55,603 bases of DNA from Vibrio sp. Y2-5 (lineage in GTDB: Bacteria; Pseudomonadota; Gammaproteobacteria; Enterobacterales; Vibrionaceae), in the NCBI RefSeq assembly GCF_014596725.1, contig NZ_JACVEG010000013.1, positions 21,441 to 77,043 on the forward strand, given 5' to 3'. Shown piece after piece: positions 52,419 through 55,603 of this stretch. Under the pieces are notes generated by a model. It was not told the origin of the DNA. It saw only the letters and a program-made list of their open reading frames with translations, and made no database searches. Position 1 is the stretch's first letter, and every line of letters begins with the position of its first letter. Made by a program: the position numbers and the translations under genes.

Positions 52419-53688
52419 CTATGCGCTAACCCGTTCATCGGTCTTTAAGACATTAATAAGTTTGTTTTTGCTTGTAACTCTTACCAACATCATAGTGATT
52501 CACCAAGTCTATAGAGATTCGGACAATTTCCACCGCCAACAACTCGCCAGACAACTCAATGAAGAAGTTTTGGAATTCAATTTTGCAGCCCAGCAGAGCA
52601 CAGAAGATGTAAGACAGCTGCTAGAAACCAAGCGTTCCGCCACAACTCCTTTCTACTATAACCTGATTGAAACCGGCGAAACCGACTTGCCAAACTCTTA
52701 CTACCCAATCGATTTGCAAAGAAACAGGCATAACATTCTGGTCGGTAAGAATCTCAAGCTGGAGATCGGTGTGAATAAAACCGCAGTTGAAGAATATCGA
52801 AAATCCCTCATTCCAATTGTCTTTTCTGGGATCATTCATCCTGTTGCCGTCATGATCATATCTGCACTTTTTTTCACCGTACTTATTCTCAAGCGGTTGG
52901 AAAAAGTGAATCACGCTATGAATCGAGTCTTGTGTGGAGAGCATAACGTCAAAATAGCGGTTTCTCGGCAGGATGATGAGTTTGATATTTTAGCCATTCA
53001 TCTCAACTTCATGATTGAACAAATGGCCAAGAACGAGTCTAGCCTCAAATCTCTGACCACAGGTTTAGCTCACGATATGAGAACGCCGATGGCGAGGCTT
53101 AAACTGCGTCTCGAAGACATTCTAGATCAAGACAAGCTATCGTCGTCTCAAAGAGTGAGTATTTCCGCTTGCTATGATGAGTTGGAACTCATCCTGTCGC
53201 TGTTCAATAGCATGCTTGAAATTGCCAAACTCAATAGCGGTCAAATCAACATCAATAAAGAGTGCGTCGATTTGGGAAAAGTAACCCAAGATGCCATAGA
53301 ATTCATTGCTCCGATTGCAGAAGAGAAACAACAGCACTTAACCTTTAGGCAAGATACAAACTGTGTGGTTACAGGAGATCGCTCACTACTGTTTAGAGCC
53401 GTATTTAACCTGCTAGAAAATGCGGTCAAATACACCCCAAACGGTGGGTATATTGATATCGTTTCTGATTGTTATGGTGTTGTCATTGCTGATTCTGGAA
53501 TCGGTATTTCTGACTACGACAAAATGTATGTTTGCCGCCCTATGTATCGGGCTGATCAAAGTCGTTCTGAAACTGGAAATGGTTTAGGTTTATCTTTGGT
53601 AGACGCTGTCGTCAACTTGCATAACGCCCACCTTTTCTTGCGTGATAACAATCCGGGTCTGCGTGCGCGACTCTATTTTGATAACTAA
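52402..53688 (+). CDS. Sensor histidine kinase partner of the OmpR-family regulator
   Basis: A 428-residue membrane kinase. TM1 is about residues 16-36. A periplasmic sensor region of roughly 110 residues has no recognised fold. TM2 is about 138-164. A HAMP domain follows, then the H-box TTGLAHDMRTPMARLKLRLED with phospho-acceptor H225. The ATPase has N-box LLENAVKYTP, G1 IADSGIGIS and G2 GNGLGLSLV. The ATG at 52402 lies inside the regulator gene (17-base overlap) after AGAGG; a GTG three codons upstream is an alternative. It should phosphorylate the upstream response regulator. Confidence 0.92.
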   Translation: MSFVDDYALTRSSVFKTLISLFLLVTLTNIIVIHQVYRDSDNFHRQQLARQLNEEVLEFNFAAQQSTEDVRQLLETKRSATTPFYYNLIETGETDLPNSYYPIDLQRNRHNILVGKNLKLEIGVNKTAVEEYRKSLIPIVFSGIIHPVAVMIISALFFTVLILKRLEKVNHAMNRVLCGEHNVKIAVSRQDDEFDILAIHLNFMIEQMAKNESSLKSLTTGLAHDMRTPMARLKLRLEDILDQDKLSSSQRVSISACYDELELILSLFNSMLEIAKLNSGQININKECVDLGKVTQDAIEFIAPIAEEKQQHLTFRQDTNCVVTGDRSLLFRAVFNLLENAVKYTPNGGYIDIVSDCYGVVIADSGIGISDYDKMYVCRPMYRADQSRSETGNGLGLSLVDAVVNLHNAHLFLRDNNPGLRARLYFDN

Positions 53689-53700
53689 TCGATACACAAA

Positions 53701-53729
53701 AAAGGCTAAGTAACCACTTAGCCTTTGTC
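53701..53729. terminator. Bidirectional terminator between the kinase gene and the PTS gene
   Basis: AAAGGCTAAG / CTTAGCCTTT with a six-base loop, preceded by A-rich sequence and followed by TTGTCTT. It serves the two converging transcripts. Confidence 0.85.
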
Positions 53730-53744
53730 TTGGTTGATAGCCCA

Positions 53745-55232
53745 TTAAGCCGAGAAACTAGGAATAACGACATCCGAAAGATCTTGTGTCTCTGGAATAA
53801 GCTTCATCGAGTGAGCCACCTCTTCTGCTTCTGTGCCGATAATCACCTGAAGGTTATTCGCACCTATCTTCACAACTCCCATAGCACCAATTGCTTTAAG
53901 GGTTCGCTCGTCAACAATAGAAACATCTTTCAATGTCAAACGAAGGCGAGTGATACATGAATCAATCGAAGTAAGATTGCTATGACCACCCAAGGCTTTC
54001 AGATACTGAGCTGCTTTCTCATTAGTTGACGCTTCACTTTTTTCAACCGCTTCAACTTCTTCACGACCTGGTGTTTTCAAGTCAAACTTAACAATAGCAA
54101 ATCGGAATACTGCATAATAAATGAACGCGAAGCAGATACCTTGGACGATAAGCATATAAGGCTTAATTGCTAGTGGTAGGTTGTACGACAGAATGAAGTC
54201 AATCAATCCTCCGCTAAATGTGAAACCGGCGAACCACTGCATACTTGCTGCAATATACAAAGAGAGAGCTGCCAGTAGAGCGTGAACAACGTACAGTGCA
54301 GGAGCAACAAACATGAACGCAAATTCAATTGGTTCTGTTACACCAGTTAGAATTGCAGTCAATGCTGATGCACCAAGAATACCACCCACTCTTTTCTTGT
54401 TTTCTGGTTTTGCACAGTGATACATTGCTAAACAAGCAGCAGGTAGGCCATACCCCATGAATGGGAAGAAGCCTCCTTGGTACATACCAGTAACACCGAG
54501 CTCACCAGTACCAGACCAGAACTTAGAAATATCGTTAATACCAACAAGGTCAAAGATGAATACTTGGTTCAGTGCGTGGTGCAGACCGATTGGAATTAAT
54601 AGTCGGTTGAAGAAACCATAAACGCCTGCACCCGCCGCTCCCATTTCTGAAATGGAGATACCGAAGTTAACCAACGATCCGTAGACAGCTGGCCAGACAT
54701 AGACCATAACAATACTGATAGCTATCGCCGCTAGCGAAGTGACGATAGGCACAAAGCGCTTACCGCCAAAGAAACCTAACGCCGCTGGCAACTTGATAGT
54801 GTGGAAACGGTTATAAAGAGTGGCAGCCACTATCCCCATCATGATTCCGGTAAATGCGCTCACAGCAGCTCCGGATGCAATAACTTCCGAAGTACTCATC
54901 TCCGCGACAGGAATTCCGGTGATCTGTGAAATTACTGCGGTATTACCGACAATCATTTCAACAATTAAAAGACCAAGTAAACCCGATAGAGCAGCAGCAC
55001 CGTTATTGTCTTTCGCCAATCCATAAGCAACACCAACAGCGAATAACCACGCTTGGTTATCCATAATGCCCTTTCCACCATATACCAGTATTGTCGCTAA
55101 TGGGCTATTCGCGCCCCATCCAGAGGGATCCAAAGCATAACCAAGACCCAGCATTAAGCCGCCAGCAGGCAGCACGGCAATAGGCACCATCAGTGCTTTA
55201 CCGATTTTTTGTAAGTATCCTAAAATGTTCAC
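53745..55232 (-). CDS. PTS sugar transporter IICB, N-acetylglucosamine (NagE) type
   Basis: A 495-residue permease-phosphotransferase. The EIIC domain (about residues 1-385, around ten membrane segments) closely follows NagE: MNILGYLQKIGKALMVPIAVLPAGG, LLIPIGLHHALNQVFIFDLVGINDI, GFFPFMGYGLPAACLAMYHCAKPENK and TGVTEPIEFAFMFVAPALY. The EIIB domain (about 405-480) has its phospho-Cys at 426 in SIDSCITRLRLTLKD. It imports and phosphorylates GlcNAc or glucose-like sugars. Unlike E. coli NagE it lacks an EIIA domain, so it must take phosphate from a separate EIIA such as Crr. The gene stands alone beside an rRNA operon; the substrate is inferred. Confidence 0.88.
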   Translation of the reverse strand: MNILGYLQKIGKALMVPIAVLPAGGLMLGLGYALDPSGWGANSPLATILVYGGKGIMDNQAWLFAVGVAYGLAKDNNGAAALSGLLGLLIVEMIVGNTAVISQITGIPVAEMSTSEVIASGAAVSAFTGIMMGIVAATLYNRFHTIKLPAALGFFGGKRFVPIVTSLAAIAISIVMVYVWPAVYGSLVNFGISISEMGAAGAGVYGFFNRLLIPIGLHHALNQVFIFDLVGINDISKFWSGTGELGVTGMYQGGFFPFMGYGLPAACLAMYHCAKPENKKRVGGILGASALTAILTGVTEPIEFAFMFVAPALYVVHALLAALSLYIAASMQWFAGFTFSGGLIDFILSYNLPLAIKPYMLIVQGICFAFIYYAVFRFAIVKFDLKTPGREEVEAVEKSEASTNEKAAQYLKALGGHSNLTSIDSCITRLRLTLKDVSIVDERTLKAIGAMGVVKIGANNLQVIIGTEAEEVAHSMKLIPETQDLSDVVIPSFSA

Positions 55233-55348
55233 GTTTTATCCTCTTGCATTTAATTCTCAAGAGAGGATACGAGCTGGATGATTAAGAGGTGGTTGTGTGC
55301 AGATTAAGTTTTATTAATCTTTTTACGATGATTTTAGAAAGGTACAGA

Positions 55349-55382
55349 TAGCAAAAAGCCCGCTATTTCTAGCGGGCTTTTG
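55349..55382. terminator. Terminator of the tRNA-Ser/rRNA transcript
   Basis: GCAAAAAGCCCGCTA and TAGCGGGCTTTTGC flank a short loop. On the minus strand the stem is followed by TTTTTGC. It lies six bases after tRNA-Ser in the minus-strand direction, between it and the PTS gene promoter. Confidence 0.88.
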
Positions 55383-55387
55383 CAATG

Positions 55388-55478
55388 TGGCGGAGAGATA
55401 GGGATTTGAACCCTAGGTACGCTATTAACGTACGCCGGTTTTCAAGACCGGTGCTTTCAACCACTCAGCCATCTCTCC
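55388..55478 (-). tRNA. tRNA-Ser(TGA)
   Basis: A 91-base class II tRNA on the minus strand: GGAGAGATGGCTGAGTGG opens it, the anticodon loop is CTTGAAA (anticodon TGA), the long variable arm is GTACGTTAATAGCGTAC, the T-arm is AGGGTTCAAATCCCT, and it has an encoded CCA. It sits about 90 bases downstream of the 5S gene and may be part of the rRNA transcript. Confidence 0.95.
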
Positions 55479-55570
55479 ACAATTTTTTACTAAAAATAAG
55501 TCTTACTCGAACGATGCTACATTTTTAGTTTTGGCTTTCATCGATTAAAAAGATGATTACCCAATTTAAA

Positions 55571-55603
55571 GCCTGGCGATGTCCTACTCTCACATGGGGA
55601 GAC
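55571..55603 (-). rRNA. rrf: 5S ribosomal RNA, 3' end only
   Basis: On the minus strand the last 33 bases read GTCTCCCCATGTGAGAGTAG, then GACATCGCCAGGC, the conserved 3' part of gammaproteobacterial 5S rRNA. The rest of the gene, and presumably 23S and 16S, lie beyond the right edge. The exact 3' end may be one or two bases further left. Confidence 0.93.

Overview
The window looks like a piece of chromosome 1 of a Vibrio species. The evidence is the protein set (fhuACDB, prlC-rlmJ-gor, a fused-ATPase oligopeptide transporter, rep, ilvC/ilvY, paired RND pumps), a CsrB-family RNA, and an Arg/His/Pro tRNA cluster. From memory, gene order resembles the V. cholerae chromosome I region around uvrD, gor and ilvC. 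No phage, plasmid, integron or insertion sequence was found, so most of the window is ordinary core genome.

Layout. 1-1.2 kb: 5' end of ftsY, and the divergent rsmD-DUF1145 pair. 1.2-9.1 kb: a siderophore locus, with a TonB-dependent receptor and fhuCDB on the minus strand and a divergent ABC exporter, sharing a Fur-box-like site. 9.1-14.2 kb: a structured palindromic element, DUF3630-recQ, rarD, an AraC regulator and a LysE exporter. 14.3-14.9 kb: a CsrB-type sRNA with about 27 GGA motifs, preceded by a GacA/VarA-type activator palindrome. 15-17.2 kb: uvrD with a possible SOS box. 17.4-19.9 kb: a bufferin-type RiPP metallophore operon (precursor, DUF692/MNIO enzyme, DUF2063 partner, DoxX protein). 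19.9-24.8 kb: a small repeat lipoprotein, prlC, rlmJ and gor. 25-31.6 kb: an orphan acidic lipoprotein and an AcrAB-like RND pump. 31.6-38.2 kb: a SPOR-domain protein and a four-gene peptide ABC transporter.

38.2-40.5 kb: an AT-rich gene-free stretch, a decayed set of tRNA-Pro/terminator copies, then a minus-strand array of tRNA-Arg(CCG) followed by five tandem tRNA-His/tRNA-Pro pairs with a 217-bp period. 40.8-50.9 kb: cytochrome c5, rep, a second RND pump, ubiK, and ilvC with divergent ilvY. 50.9-53.7 kb: a small outer-membrane barrel protein divergent from an OmpR/EnvZ-type two-component pair. 53.7-55.6 kb: a NagE-like PTS IICB, tRNA-Ser(TGA) and the 3' end of a 5S rRNA gene, so an rRNA operon lies just beyond the right edge.

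The most unusual parts are the bufferin-type operon, with its attenuator-like hairpin between precursor and enzyme genes, and the amplified, partly decayed His-Pro tRNA array. Others are the CsrB-like RNA with its upstream activator site, and the palindromic intergenic element at 9141-9233. All functional statements come from reading the sequence and recalling families; no database search was run.
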